This document shows, piece by piece, positions 18,059-27,407 of a stretch of DNA of 64,000 nt. Each line of letters opens with the position of its first letter. Within the stretch, counting starts at the first letter, position 1. The notes under the pieces are model-generated. The model had not been told where the DNA came from and searched no databases. It saw only the letters and a program-made list of their open reading frames with translations. Both the position numbers and the translations under genes were made by a program. Origin of the DNA: CAG-488 sp051881315 (GTDB lineage: Bacteria; Bacillota; Clostridia; Oscillospirales; Acutalibacteraceae); NCBI GenBank assembly GCA_051881315.1, contig JBJEPQ010000050.1:15645-79644 (forward strand). Reading direction: 5' to 3'.

Positions 18059-19192
18059 ATGGAAGCATATTTGGATAACAGCGCAACGACACAGCCCTGC
18101 AAGGAAGCTGTTGAAAAAATGAACTTTGCGCTGAGGACGTGCTGGGGAAATCCCTCGTCTCTTCATTCCAAAGGCATAGCCGCATCCGAGCTGCTTGAGG
18201 AGGCAAGAAACAATATCGCCAAAAAGCTTTCCTGCGAAAGCGACGAGATATTCTTCACCTCCGGCGGAACCGAAAGCAACAATATTGCCGTTTTCGGTGC
18301 GGCAAATGCCCAGAAAAGGCGCGGAAGCCGTATCATTACAACCTCGATCGAACATTCAAGCGTTGAGGAATCCGTCAAGGCTCTTGAAAATCAGGGCTAC
18401 GATGTTGTCAGACTTCGTGTGAACGAACGGGGAGTTATTGACGAAAGGCAGCTTTACGCCGCTACCAATCCGTCCGTTGTTCTCATCAGTATGATGTATG
18501 TCAACAACGAGGTCGGATCAATTCAGCCTGTCGAATTTGCGAAACGTGCCGTTGTCCATTCGGGCGCAAATGCCCTTATCCACTGCGACGCCGTTCAGGC
18601 ATTCGGCAAGGTTCAGCTCAAGCCCTACAACATGGGCGTTGACCTGATGACGGTCAGCTCCCATAAAATACACGGTCCCAAGGGCGCAGGTGCTCTCTTT
18701 GTTAAGAAAGGAACGAAGCTTGTTCAACACTCCTTCGGCGGCTTGCAGGAAAACAAGATACGTCCCGGCACGGAGCCTTTACCTGCGATTGCAGGCTTCG
18801 GTGCGGCGGCCGCCGCTATCCCCGATTACAGCGAAAGCTTGAGGTATGTGACCGATCTTCGAAACTATATGGTCGCAAAGCTCAGGACGATCGAGGGAGT
18901 CAGAATAAACTCCCCCGAAAATGCCCTGCCCTATATCACAAACATTTCCGTTGAGGGTATTCCCTCCGAGGTTATGCTCAACTACCTTTCGGGACTGGGC
19001 ATCTGCATTTCGAGCGGCTCGGCCTGCTCCAAGGGACACAAGAGCCGAGTTCTCAAGGCTATGAATTTAAGCGAGGATGTAATAAATACGGCTCTGAGAA
19101 TCAGCCTTTCCGTCTTCACAACGAAGGAGGAGCTCGACTACCTTATCGGCGGTATCGTCTCCGCACGAAAGACGATGAGGAGACTGAAGTAA
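18059..19192 (+). CDS. Cysteine desulfurase (NifS/NifZ type) dedicated to ThiI
   Basis: 377 residues. YLDNSATT at the N-terminus, the PLP lysine in SSHKIHGPKG (near 201) and the persulfide cysteine in SGSACSKG (near 323) are all present. It takes sulfur from L-cysteine and passes it as a persulfide. The next gene, 18 bp downstream, is thiI. In Bacillus the same pair (NifZ-ThiI) feeds 4-thiouridine in tRNA because this ThiI lacks a rhodanese domain. No IscU/SufU scaffold is beside it, so a tRNA role is favoured over FeS assembly. First gene of a long same-strand run. Confidence 0.9.
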   Translation: MEAYLDNSATTQPCKEAVEKMNFALRTCWGNPSSLHSKGIAASELLEEARNNIAKKLSCESDEIFFTSGGTESNNIAVFGAANAQKRRGSRIITTSIEHSSVEESVKALENQGYDVVRLRVNERGVIDERQLYAATNPSVVLISMMYVNNEVGSIQPVEFAKRAVVHSGANALIHCDAVQAFGKVQLKPYNMGVDLMTVSSHKIHGPKGAGALFVKKGTKLVQHSFGGLQENKIRPGTEPLPAIAGFGAAAAAIPDYSESLRYVTDLRNYMVAKLRTIEGVRINSPENALPYITNISVEGIPSEVMLNYLSGLGICISSGSACSKGHKSRVLKAMNLSEDVINTALRISLSVFTTKEELDYLIGGIVSARKTMRRLK

Positions 19193-19209
19193 AAAACGAG
19201 GTTTACAAA

Positions 19210-20388
19210 ATGAAAGAAATAATACTGCTGAAAAACGGTGAGCTTGCCCTCAAGGGGCTTAACCGCCACACGTTTGAAAATCAGCTTATAAAGAATATGA
19301 AGTTCCGTCTGCACGATCTGGGCAAGATCCGCTATGTTTCTTCCCAGTCCACGATCTCCGTTGAGCCTGATGACGAAAACGTTGATCTTGACGAGGCTTT
19401 CAGAAGAATTACAAAGATATTCGGAATTGCGGGAATTTCCCGCTGTGCGGCAGTTGAAAAGGATATGGACGTCATAATCCCTGCCGCCTGCGAATACCTT
19501 AAAGACGATCTGATGTTTGCCAAGACCTTCAAGGTCGAAGCTAAGCGTTCGGACAAAAAATTTCCGCTCAAATCTCCCGACATATGTATGGCTTTGGGCG
19601 AAAAGATACTTGACGCATATCCTCACCTCACTGTTGACGTTCACAACCCCGATGTTAAGGTCAGCGTGGAGATAAGGGATAACTATGCGTTCATTCACGG
19701 CAATCAGATCAAGGGCGCAGGCGGTATGCCCGTCGGCTCGGCAGGACAAGCCGCCATACTTATCTCAGGCGGAATTGACAGTCCCGTTGCCGCATGGATG
19801 ATGTCAAAGAGAGGTCTGAGCCTCTGCGGCATCCACTTCGCCTCCCCTCCCTACACCTCACAGCGTGCGGAAATGAAGGTCTGCTCTCTTTTGAAGCAGG
19901 TTGCTAAATACAGCGGTGAAATTCCGCTTCACATCGTTCCTTTCACCCATATTCAGGAGGAGATCAAGGACAACTGCCCCGAGGAGCTTTTCACTATCAT
20001 TATGAGAAGATTTATGATGAGGTGCAGTGAAATAATAGCTAAGAAAAACGGCTGCGGTGCGCTCATAACGGGCGAAAGCGTCGGTCAGGTCGCAAGTCAG
20101 ACCATGCAGGCGATCGGCTGTACCGAGGCTGTTGTTGAGGAGCTTCCCGTTTTCCGTCCTCTTATCGGTATGGATAAGGACGAGGTAATCGAGCGTGCAA
20201 GGTACATCGGCACCTTTGAGACCTCCATTCTCCCCTACGAGGACTGCTGTACGGTATTCACTCCCAAGCATCCGAGAACCCGTCCTCAGCTTAAATATGT
20301 TGAGGAAGCAGAGAGTGTTCTTGACATTGACGCACTTGTTGAAGAAGCGGTCAGCAACATTAAATTTTTAAGAATTACAGGTGACTAA
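19210..20388 (+). CDS. thiI: tRNA 4-thiouridine synthetase ThiI
   Basis: 392 residues, the short form without a C-terminal rhodanese domain. An N-terminal ferredoxin-like/THUMP region (1 to about 165) is followed by the PP-loop SGGIDSPVAAWM (near 186) and the conserved LPYEDCCTVFTPKHP segment with the active Cys. It adenylates uridine 8 of tRNA and inserts sulfur delivered by the neighbouring desulfurase; in some bacteria it also serves thiamine thiazole synthesis. The stop lies 1 bp before the TTG chosen as the start of cinA, so the genes are tightly coupled. Confidence 0.93.
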   Translation: MKEIILLKNGELALKGLNRHTFENQLIKNMKFRLHDLGKIRYVSSQSTISVEPDDENVDLDEAFRRITKIFGIAGISRCAAVEKDMDVIIPAACEYLKDDLMFAKTFKVEAKRSDKKFPLKSPDICMALGEKILDAYPHLTVDVHNPDVKVSVEIRDNYAFIHGNQIKGAGGMPVGSAGQAAILISGGIDSPVAAWMMSKRGLSLCGIHFASPPYTSQRAEMKVCSLLKQVAKYSGEIPLHIVPFTHIQEEIKDNCPEELFTIIMRRFMMRCSEIIAKKNGCGALITGESVGQVASQTMQAIGCTEAVVEELPVFRPLIGMDKDEVIERARYIGTFETSILPYEDCCTVFTPKHPRTRPQLKYVEEAESVLDIDALVEEAVSNIKFLRITGD

Positions 20389-20389
20389 A

Positions 20390-21631
20390 TTGGCAGTTTG
20401 CGAACTTATCAGCGTCGGCACGGAAATACTTTTAGGCGATATACTCAACACCGACGCACAGTATCTGAGCGTCGAGCTTGCGAAGCTCGGCATCAGCGTT
20501 ATTCATCAGAGTACGGTCGGAGACAACCGTGAAAGACTTCTCGCTCAGCTTGACGAAGCGGCAAAAAGAAGTGATATTATCATTCTTTCGGGCGGTCTCG
20601 GCCCCACTCCCGACGATCTGACTAAAGAGGTCTGCTGTGAATTTTTCGGCAAGGAGCTTCAGCTTCACGAGCCGACTGCGGAAAAGATAAGGAACTATTT
20701 CAGCTCTAAAGGTCTGGAGATGGCCCAGAGCAATATCAAGCAGGCTATGCTCCCCAAGGATTGCGTGATCTTCCCGAACGAGAACGGTACGGCTCCGGGA
20801 ATGGCTATCGAGAAGGACGGAGTACACATACTCGTTCTCCCCGGTCCTCCGAGAGAGCTGAAACCGATGTTCAGAAACAGCGCAGTTCCCTACCTTATGC
20901 AATTTTCCGATAAAATAATCGTTTCGCACAATATACGCACCTTCGGCATAGGTGAATCCGCAATGGCGGAAAAGGTCAGCGATCTGCTTGACGGCGAAAA
21001 TCCGACCGTTGCCCCCTACGCCAAGGACGGCGAAGCTCTTTTGAGAGTTACGGCAATGGCGGACAGCGAGGAAGATGCGGAAAAGCTCTGCAAGCCTGTT
21101 ATTGACGAAATCAAGTCAAGGCTTGACGGCTTCGTTTACGGCGTGGACTACACCTGCATCGAGGAGGCTGTCATAGAACTGCTGAAGAAAAACCGCCTCA
21201 AAGCCGCAACGGCGGAGTCCTGCACAGGCGGTCTCATCGCCAAGAGGATAACCGATATTTCCGGAGCATCCGAGGTCTTTGACTGCGGAATAATTTCATA
21301 TTCAAACGAGATCAAGCACAAGGTTCTCGGCGTGAGCGAGGACGATCTGAAAAAATACGGTGCGGTCAGCGAGCCTGTTGCAAAGCAGATGGCTCAGGGC
21401 GCACTCAGGGTAAGCGGTGCGGACGTTGCCGTTTCCGTAACGGGAATAGCTGGCCCGAACAGCGACGGCACGGATAAGCCTGTCGGACTTGTTTATATTG
21501 CGCTTGCCGATAAGGATAACGTTTGGGTAAAGGAGCTTCGCACCTCACGAAATGACAGAAGCTACAACAGATATGTCAGCGCATCAAATGCGCTTAATAT
21601 GATAAGGCTTTATATTGACAAAAAACTTTAA
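20390..21631 (+). CDS. cinA: CinA family protein (competence/damage-inducible A; nicotinamide mononucleotide amidase)
   Basis: 413 residues with both domains. The N-terminal MoCF-like domain (about 1-170) has ISVGTEILLGDILNTD and GGLGPTPDD. The C-terminal CinA amidase domain (about 255-410) has AESCTGGLIAKRITD and SVTGIAGP. The family recycles the NMN released in NAD metabolism and cleans ADP-ribose-type compounds. The TTG at 20390 is preferred because AGGTGA lies 5 bp before it and the protein then begins MAVCELISVG like its relatives; a GTG at 20381 is in frame but has no ribosome site. Confidence 0.9.
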   Translation: MAVCELISVGTEILLGDILNTDAQYLSVELAKLGISVIHQSTVGDNRERLLAQLDEAAKRSDIIILSGGLGPTPDDLTKEVCCEFFGKELQLHEPTAEKIRNYFSSKGLEMAQSNIKQAMLPKDCVIFPNENGTAPGMAIEKDGVHILVLPGPPRELKPMFRNSAVPYLMQFSDKIIVSHNIRTFGIGESAMAEKVSDLLDGENPTVAPYAKDGEALLRVTAMADSEEDAEKLCKPVIDEIKSRLDGFVYGVDYTCIEEAVIELLKKNRLKAATAESCTGGLIAKRITDISGASEVFDCGIISYSNEIKHKVLGVSEDDLKKYGAVSEPVAKQMAQGALRVSGADVAVSVTGIAGPNSDGTDKPVGLVYIALADKDNVWVKELRTSRNDRSYNRYVSASNALNMIRLYIDKKL

Positions 21632-21642
21632 GGATGAGCGAT

Positions 21643-22770
21643 ATGGCTGAAAACAAAGATAAGAAAAAATACAGCACGGGCTACGGCGGAAATGCGTTCG
21701 ATATGTTCGCTGAATTTGACTCCCTTGACACTAAGCCTAAGAAGCCTGCCGTAAGCAAGCCCGAAGCCTCCCCGAAAAGCAAAAAAACGGTGACGCCGTA
21801 CACTTCGGACGAAGCGGAAAGCGCCACGGCTGAAAAACCGGCAAAAAAAGCAAAGAAAAGCTTTTTCACTCTGATTTGTGCCGTTCTTATAATCGCCATT
21901 GTGTCCTCAACGGCTCTTGCGGTATTCAATGTCACAAAAGGAATATCGGTCAATTTCGGCAATAAGGACGAGGAGAATTTCAGCAACGTCTATACGGATA
22001 TGGTTGCAAAGTATAACGACGCAACCTTCCCGGCAGGAATACAGCAGAAGCTTGCAAAGCTCTATGCTCAGAACAATGAAACCGTCGGCTGGCTCTACAT
22101 TCCGGGAACGAGCATCAACACTCCCGTAGTCCAGCATAAAGACAATGACTTCTATCTGACAAACAATTACTACGGCTCTTATACAAAGTACGGCTGTGTA
22201 TATGCCGATTACAGGTGTCAGCGTAACACTCTCAGCCGAAACACCGTTATCTACGGTCACGATATGAGCTGCGGCACGGCGTTCTACGACCTCAACAGAT
22301 ACGACGACATAGAGTGGTACAGAAAGAACCCGATTATTCAGTATTGCACGCTCAACGGGAACTATACCTTCCTGATTTATACCGCTCTGCTCACGACCGT
22401 CAACGCAAAGGACGACGGCGGTTACGTTTTCAATTTCATTGAGCCGAATATGTCACAGTCCAATTTTGCAGGCTTTATCGAGCAGGTCAACCAGCGTGCC
22501 CTTTACACAACGGGCGTTGACCTTAAAACCACGGATAGAATAATCAATCTTTCCACCTGTAACTATAACTACACGAACGCTATCGGCAAAAAGGTCGATA
22601 CCCGACTTGTGGTTATCGGAAGACTTCTGCGTTCAGGCGAAAGCGCCGAGGTAAACACCTCGAAAGCCAAGGAAAACCCGAATTACAGAAGACCTCAGGT
22701 CTGGTACGATTATAAGGGCAAAACCAATCCCTACGCATCATCACGTTCGTGGAAGCCGAGCACAAGATAA
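21643..22770 (+). CDS. Class B-type sortase (first of two)
   Basis: 375 residues. A long charged N-terminal cytoplasmic tail (about 1-73, rich in Lys, Pro and Ser) precedes one membrane helix (about 74-96) and the sortase barrel. The catalytic His is in YGHDMSCG (near 205), the Cys in LSTCNYNY (near 306) and the Arg in DTRLVVIGR (near 320). It is a transpeptidase that attaches sorting-signal proteins to the wall or to each other. AAGGA places the start at 21643; an ATG at 21634 overlaps that site. The 70-residue cytoplasmic tail is unusual and could be a regulatory contact for the acidic protein encoded next. No substrate with a sorting signal is encoded nearby. Confidence 0.88.
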   Translation: MAENKDKKKYSTGYGGNAFDMFAEFDSLDTKPKKPAVSKPEASPKSKKTVTPYTSDEAESATAEKPAKKAKKSFFTLICAVLIIAIVSSTALAVFNVTKGISVNFGNKDEENFSNVYTDMVAKYNDATFPAGIQQKLAKLYAQNNETVGWLYIPGTSINTPVVQHKDNDFYLTNNYYGSYTKYGCVYADYRCQRNTLSRNTVIYGHDMSCGTAFYDLNRYDDIEWYRKNPIIQYCTLNGNYTFLIYTALLTTVNAKDDGGYVFNFIEPNMSQSNFAGFIEQVNQRALYTTGVDLKTTDRIINLSTCNYNYTNAIGKKVDTRLVVIGRLLRSGESAEVNTSKAKENPNYRRPQVWYDYKGKTNPYASSRSWKPSTR

Positions 22771-22801
22771 ACAATACTTAATTCAGAAAGCAGGAACACC
22801 T

Positions 22802-23311
22802 TTGCCAAACGATAAACAATATGAAAACAACGAAGCTCTTGAGCTTGAATATGTTGCCGAAGAGGACGACATCACAGAATACATTCAGAACAAATCCTTC
22901 AGTGATCTTGTTGCACGCTTCGGCACCGCCGAGGAGGACGAAAGCATCCGCAACGAGGATTTCAATCCGCTTGTTTCGGGCAGAATACCCAAGAAAGCGA
23001 ACTCCTCCGATATGCCCGACGCTCCGGCATTGAAAAAGGATATGATCCATGACGGGGCGGAAAGCCAAATACCCCTCCGGGATGAATTCGGTTTAGCCGA
23101 CAGCGTATTCGACAACGACGCTATCTCCTTTGACGATATTGATATCGGCGATTTCGAAGTCATCGAGTCTGAGCTTGACAAATCGGAAAACAAGCCTGCC
23201 AACGGCTTTAACACTAACACCCGTGTGGTATATCTTGACAAAAGCGTAGACGACGGAATCAAACGCAACAGCGACGAAGACGTTTCAAGCGTTTTCACTC
23301 CGAACGAATAA
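22802..23311 (+). CDS. Acidic soluble protein of unknown function between two sortases
   Basis: 169 residues from a TTG start with AGGA 6 bp upstream. No membrane segment or signal peptide. The protein is strongly acidic, with clusters such as EYVAEEDDITEYI and SFDDIDIGDFEVIESELD, and it looks largely disordered. I do not recognise it. The location between two sortase genes with short gaps suggests it works with them on the cytoplasmic side, perhaps binding the basic tail of the first sortase. That is inference from charge and order only. The start is the least certain part. Confidence 0.65.
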   Translation: MPNDKQYENNEALELEYVAEEDDITEYIQNKSFSDLVARFGTAEEDESIRNEDFNPLVSGRIPKKANSSDMPDAPALKKDMIHDGAESQIPLRDEFGLADSVFDNDAISFDDIDIGDFEVIESELDKSENKPANGFNTNTRVVYLDKSVDDGIKRNSDEDVSSVFTPNE

Positions 23312-23335
23312 GCTAAAGGCAAGAGGAATAAAATA

Positions 23336-24256
23336 ATGAGCAAAAAAGAGATAAAAACTTCCATTCTTTCTTTTCTACGGAAAGCGTTGCTCGGACTGTC
23401 GGTTATTTGCTTCATCTCCTGTTCGGCTTATCTTATCAAATATTATATAGTTGAGCCTTACAAGAATAAAGCTGTGGCCGAGACCCCCTCCATTGATGAA
23501 AGCGACACTCAGACCACCTTGCTTGCAAACAGGTCGAAGCATGTTCTCGCAAAATACAAGGAGCTTCTGCAAAAGAACGGCGATTTTGTCGGACTTATCA
23601 GGATTCCCCTGCTCGACGATGAGGATATGAAGGTTGTCCAGTGCGAGGATAACGAGACCTATCTCAGCACAAATTTCAACGGAGAGTATTCGGTCTACGG
23701 TACGCTTTTCGTCGATTACAGAAACAAGCTGGACGAGCTTGACGCAAACACGATCATTTACGGTCACAAGATGCGTGACGGTCAGATCTTCGGTCACCTG
23801 AATTATTATCAGGATATCGACAACTACAAGGACTATCCCACGCTGAAATTCAACACGATCTATGAGGACGGAACGTGGAAGGTATTCGCCGCATTTATCA
23901 TAAATATCTATGATTCTCAGGACAACGGCTACACCTTCCCCTACCGGACAATCAACTTCCCGTCCGACGAAAAGTTCAATGAGTTTATTGCCGACGTAAA
24001 GTCACGGTCTTATTACATCAACGACAGCGTTGATATTAAACCCGGCGATAAGATACTCACCCTTTCTACCTGCTGTTATGAATTTGAGGATTCACGCTTT
24101 GTCGTTATGGCAAGACGTGTCAGGGACGGCGAAAGCGATGAAGTTGATGTTTCCGCCGTCAGAACAAATGAAAAACAAAAATTCCCTCAGGCATGGTACG
24201 ACGCAAACGGTATTGACAATCCCTTTGTTGACGCCAAAAGATTTACTCTTGAATAA
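23336..24256 (+). CDS. Class B-type sortase (second of two)
   Basis: 306 residues. A short N-terminus, one membrane helix (about 14-36) and the sortase domain. The catalytic His is in YGHKMRDG (near 143), the Cys in LSTCCYEF (near 245) and the Arg in DSRFVVMARR (near 253). A second Cys directly follows the catalytic one. Both sortases end with the same kind of C-terminal extension (Q-W/A-WYD and NP near the end), so they are probably duplicates that diverged. The pair may act in sequence or on different substrates. The gap to the preceding acidic gene is 24 bp. Confidence 0.87.
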   Translation: MSKKEIKTSILSFLRKALLGLSVICFISCSAYLIKYYIVEPYKNKAVAETPSIDESDTQTTLLANRSKHVLAKYKELLQKNGDFVGLIRIPLLDDEDMKVVQCEDNETYLSTNFNGEYSVYGTLFVDYRNKLDELDANTIIYGHKMRDGQIFGHLNYYQDIDNYKDYPTLKFNTIYEDGTWKVFAAFIINIYDSQDNGYTFPYRTINFPSDEKFNEFIADVKSRSYYINDSVDIKPGDKILTLSTCCYEFEDSRFVVMARRVRDGESDEVDVSAVRTNEKQKFPQAWYDANGIDNPFVDAKRFTLE

Positions 24257-24291
24257 CAATCAGTTTTTTATATATACAGAGGTGCAAAACA

Positions 24292-25371
24292 ATGGATATA
24301 AAACTCTTCTCACTTTGCAATCAGGACTCACAGGAGGCTGAAAGCGGAAAGCAAAAAATACTCTCCTGCGTCAAGGATTTTTTCCCCGAGTGTAACGGTT
24401 TTTCCGATTTCACTTCTCAGAAGAGAATGCTCGTTGCGATCTCTAAGAGCCTGCTTGCCGCCGACATCGTACTTGTCGCCGTACAGTCCACAATGTATAA
24501 CGCAACAAAAAGGCTTCTTTGTGCCGCACTCGATATCAAGACCGAGGAAAACGCCGAGGTCGCATCAAGGCTGAAAAACAGACTTGACGCTAAAAAAATC
24601 AAGCCGAATATCTACACGGCCAACATCACCTATCCCGATGGAGCAACCGTTCTTCCTACGGACGATTACATAAACTGCGGATTCACCCTCACCTCCGGCG
24701 GTCAGCATATCATCTATATGCCCGTAGAGGACGAAAAGGCTCAGCAGATTCTCTTAGGCTCTCTTTATGATTATTTTGCTCAGCTCAGCGAGCCGATCGT
24801 TGCCGCAAATGCGCTGAAAAACCGTCACAGAGCCCTCATTGCAAGGGCGGTCTCCAAGCTCGGCAAGGACTCGGTAAGAGTTGCCGTGGCGGGAAATGAC
24901 GCTTCGGACTATCTCACAGCCTTTCTCACAAAGAAGGAGTCCTCCGTCTTTGTCGTCGATATGAACTATGAGCTTCCGCAGGACGGCGATGTTAAGGCTC
25001 ATGCAATAGAAGCCGCAAGAGCTGTCCGTGACAACAACCACACTCAGCTCGGCGCATACATATCGGATCCCTTTGCGCTTTCCGACGGCGACGCTCTTTG
25101 CGTCTGCATAGCCGTTGCAAACGAGGAGGGAACCAAAACCTATACGGTTTCCGTTGAGAACGGAGAGAGCGAGAAGGAGTTTACAAGGGTTTGCGTTGAT
25201 AAGCTTCTGTCTGTACTCTGCGACTACGAACGCATCGGAAACACGCAGGAGGAATCCGCCGCAGAAAAAGAGGCGGACAATAATCTTAAAGGCATTCTCG
25301 GAATCATAGCGTCCGCCGCAGTTCTTGCCGCGTCGATCGCAGGTTTCGTTACTGCACTGATAATGCGATGA
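24292..25371 (+). CDS. Tail-anchored protein with a degenerate CinA/MoCF-like domain
   Basis: 359 residues and one C-terminal membrane helix (about 330-355), so the bulk is cytoplasmic. By eye, residues about 57-165 run collinear with the MoCF-like domain of the CinA encoded upstream: ADIVLVAVQ against SDIIILSGG, ATKRLLC against LTKEVCC, and CGFTLTSGGQHIIYMP against PGMAIEKDGVHILVLP. The catalytic-site GGLGPTPDD of CinA is replaced by VQSTMYNAT. This suggests a paralogue that lost the enzyme site and became membrane-bound. Family assignment is inference. It lies 35 bp after the second sortase and 13 bp before the dockerin protein. Confidence 0.65.
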   Translation: MDIKLFSLCNQDSQEAESGKQKILSCVKDFFPECNGFSDFTSQKRMLVAISKSLLAADIVLVAVQSTMYNATKRLLCAALDIKTEENAEVASRLKNRLDAKKIKPNIYTANITYPDGATVLPTDDYINCGFTLTSGGQHIIYMPVEDEKAQQILLGSLYDYFAQLSEPIVAANALKNRHRALIARAVSKLGKDSVRVAVAGNDASDYLTAFLTKKESSVFVVDMNYELPQDGDVKAHAIEAARAVRDNNHTQLGAYISDPFALSDGDALCVCIAVANEEGTKTYTVSVENGESEKEFTRVCVDKLLSVLCDYERIGNTQEESAAEKEADNNLKGILGIIASAAVLAASIAGFVTALIMR

Positions 25372-25384
25372 AAGGATGATACCC

Positions 25385-26290
25385 ATGAAAAAGCTTATTA
25401 GTATTCTTCTTTCGGTCATTCTGACCTTATCCTGCTGTCTTGTTTTTGCAGGAGCTAAAACAAGCTACAACGCAGCATGGTCGATGACGGGAAACGTGAA
25501 CGGCACATCGTACAGCTCCGGCACAACAATCAGCGTTAAGCCGGGCGATAAGGTAAAGGTCACGCTTCATCTTTCCAACAATTATTACACCGGCCCCACC
25601 TGTTTCCAGATCTTCTACTCGAACGACGTCTTTTCAAAGGCTTCGAGCGGAGAATTTAACAAGAGCGGCAAGCTCTACGGAGTTTGCGGAAAGACCTACT
25701 CAACATTTGTTGATTGGGAGAACGTATCTGCGGGCAACAGAAATCTCGGCTGGCCGAATTACAGCGCAGATAAGCTCGCCGAATTTAAAAAGAATCATCA
25801 GTTCCTCAGAGTTACAATGACGCCGAACGTTATGACAACGACAACGGCGGTCGGAAATCTCAACGAGGATCTTATCACGATAACCTTTGATGTTTCATCC
25901 TCCGCTCAGCCGGGAACAACGGGAGAGATCATACTCCCGATCGAGTCGATGAGAACATCGGAATACAAAACGGGTTATTTTTACAGCTCGATTTATCTCA
26001 CCTCGGATATGCTTGGTGATAAGCTGATGTATTCAGACGATCAGCATTTCGACTGTTCAAAAGCCGTGCTGAAATTCAAGGTCGCCTCCTCTGCAAGCAC
26101 GGGCGACGTCAACAAGGACGGCAAGATAAATTCCTCGGACGCTCTGCTTGTGCTCCAGTCCTCGGTCGGCAGTGTTACGCTCACCTCCGAACAGAAAACT
26201 CTCGCAGACGTCAACAGGGACAACAAGATCAACTCCTCCGACGCATTAAAGATTCTTCAGTATTCGGTCGGATCAATAAGTAAGTTTTAA
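25385..26290 (+). CDS. Secreted dockerin protein with a cohesin-like beta-sandwich module
   Basis: 301 residues. A signal peptide (KKLISILLSVILTLSCC, cleaved near residue 25) is followed by a beta-rich module (about 30-225; VKPGDKVKVTLHLSNN) that resembles cohesin or carbohydrate-binding folds. A type I dockerin (about 240-298) has two calcium-loop repeats, GDVNKDGKINSSDAL and ADVNRDNKINSSDAL. The protein should dock onto a cohesin of a cellulosome- or amylosome-like assembly. AAAGGA 8 bp upstream fixes the start at 25385. It ends the long gene run started by nifS. No sorting signal is present, so it is not itself an obvious sortase substrate. Confidence 0.85.
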   Translation: MKKLISILLSVILTLSCCLVFAGAKTSYNAAWSMTGNVNGTSYSSGTTISVKPGDKVKVTLHLSNNYYTGPTCFQIFYSNDVFSKASSGEFNKSGKLYGVCGKTYSTFVDWENVSAGNRNLGWPNYSADKLAEFKKNHQFLRVTMTPNVMTTTTAVGNLNEDLITITFDVSSSAQPGTTGEIILPIESMRTSEYKTGYFYSSIYLTSDMLGDKLMYSDDQHFDCSKAVLKFKVASSASTGDVNKDGKINSSDALLVLQSSVGSVTLTSEQKTLADVNRDNKINSSDALKILQYSVGSISKF

Positions 26291-26349
26291 TCACACTTTA
26301 TCCGGCTCTACGAATACCTGAGACGAAAAAATAAAAATTGACAGAAAAA

Positions 26350-26391
26350 TGACTGCAAGCCGCTTCATTCCGGACTTGCAGTCATATTTTT
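26350..26391. terminator. Bidirectional intrinsic terminator
   Basis: GACTGCAAG and CTTGCAGTC form a stem, with a T-rich run after it on the forward strand (ATATTTTTTG) and another on the reverse strand (ATTTTTCTG). It serves the dockerin gene and the converging isomerase gene. Confidence 0.85.
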
Positions 26392-26404
26392 TGTTCTTTT
26401 CGGA

Positions 26405-27187
26405 TTATTTGAGCTGACTGAGAAGCTTTCCCGTCTCGGAAACGTCAACGGGATAGTCGGTGCATCTCGCCTCAACCGAACAGCGTTCACAGCCTGCATA
26501 TTCGAGGGCGTCGATGAAGCCCTTGTAGTCAAACTCCTCGAGACTTTTCGGGAAACCTCTTGTTATTCCGTCCCTCTCGGTCGGGTTGGAAATATGAGCA
26601 TGACGGATCGAGCCCTTGAGCTGTCTTATATCCTCGTTGTCGTCCTTGACCATATGGTAAAGATCGGCAAGGCAGGCGATATTGTCCTTTCCCGAAAGGA
26701 CGGCAAGAGCCGTACCCTCCTTGACGGTGTTGATGATATTGCTTTCGTTTTTCCTGAGCGGCTCAACAACCACGTTTATGCCGTATTTTTCCGCAATCGG
26801 GGAAACTACGCTTCCGAGAAAATCTCCGAGCTGACGCAAGCCCTCGGCATAGCTCGTTCCCTCCGGCACTTTTCTGGCATTGCCCGATCCGAATACGACG
26901 AATTTCATTCCGATCTCCTTGCCTCTTGCCATACCCTTTTCAATAAAATCGCTGTACTCCTTGCACTTATAATCATGGTTTATGATCGGATAATCTCCGG
27001 GGAAGAAGCTGTTTGCCGCCTCGCATTTCATACCGTTCTCAATAAGAGCCGCCTTGAAGCTTTCAAATACCTCCTCGTCCGCCCTTGAAAGACCGCCGAA
27101 TCCGCATTCGACATAATCATAGCCCGAATCTTTGATGAGCTTAATATATTCAGGGCTTTCAACACCCATACACATTCCGAAACGCAT
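26405..27187 (-). CDS. Sugar phosphate isomerase/epimerase family TIM-barrel protein
   Basis: 260 residues with the AP-endonuclease-2/xylose-isomerase-like barrel pattern: YVECGFGG early, VVFGSGNARKVPEG mid-way, VVVEPLRKNE, CLADLYHM and HAHISNP with metal-binding Glu/Asp/His positions. These enzymes isomerise or epimerise keto sugars or cyclitols in the cytoplasm. The ATG at 27187 has AAAGGAG upstream; an in-frame TTG at 27229 has none. It stands alone between a terminator and the holin region, so the substrate cannot be inferred from neighbours. Confidence 0.8.
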   Translation of the reverse strand: MRFGMCMGVESPEYIKLIKDSGYDYVECGFGGLSRADEEVFESFKAALIENGMKCEAANSFFPGDYPIINHDYKCKEYSDFIEKGMARGKEIGMKFVVFGSGNARKVPEGTSYAEGLRQLGDFLGSVVSPIAEKYGINVVVEPLRKNESNIINTVKEGTALAVLSGKDNIACLADLYHMVKDDNEDIRQLKGSIRHAHISNPTERDGITRGFPKSLEEFDYKGFIDALEYAGCERCSVEARCTDYPVDVSETGKLLSQLK

Positions 27188-27407
27188 AATACATACTCCT
27201 TTGAATTTTTTATTGATTATACCACCCAATATACAGCAATGTCAACATCTGTCATTATTTAAAGCGTTACTGCATAGTATATAATGCCGCCGAAGTGATA
27301 AAAGGACGCCGTTTGTCTTAAAACATCGGAAAAAGCCGAATAACCGTATCAAAAAGTTTATCCGATATACAATCAGCTTATTCCGAACAGAAAGGCGGGA
27401 TCATATT

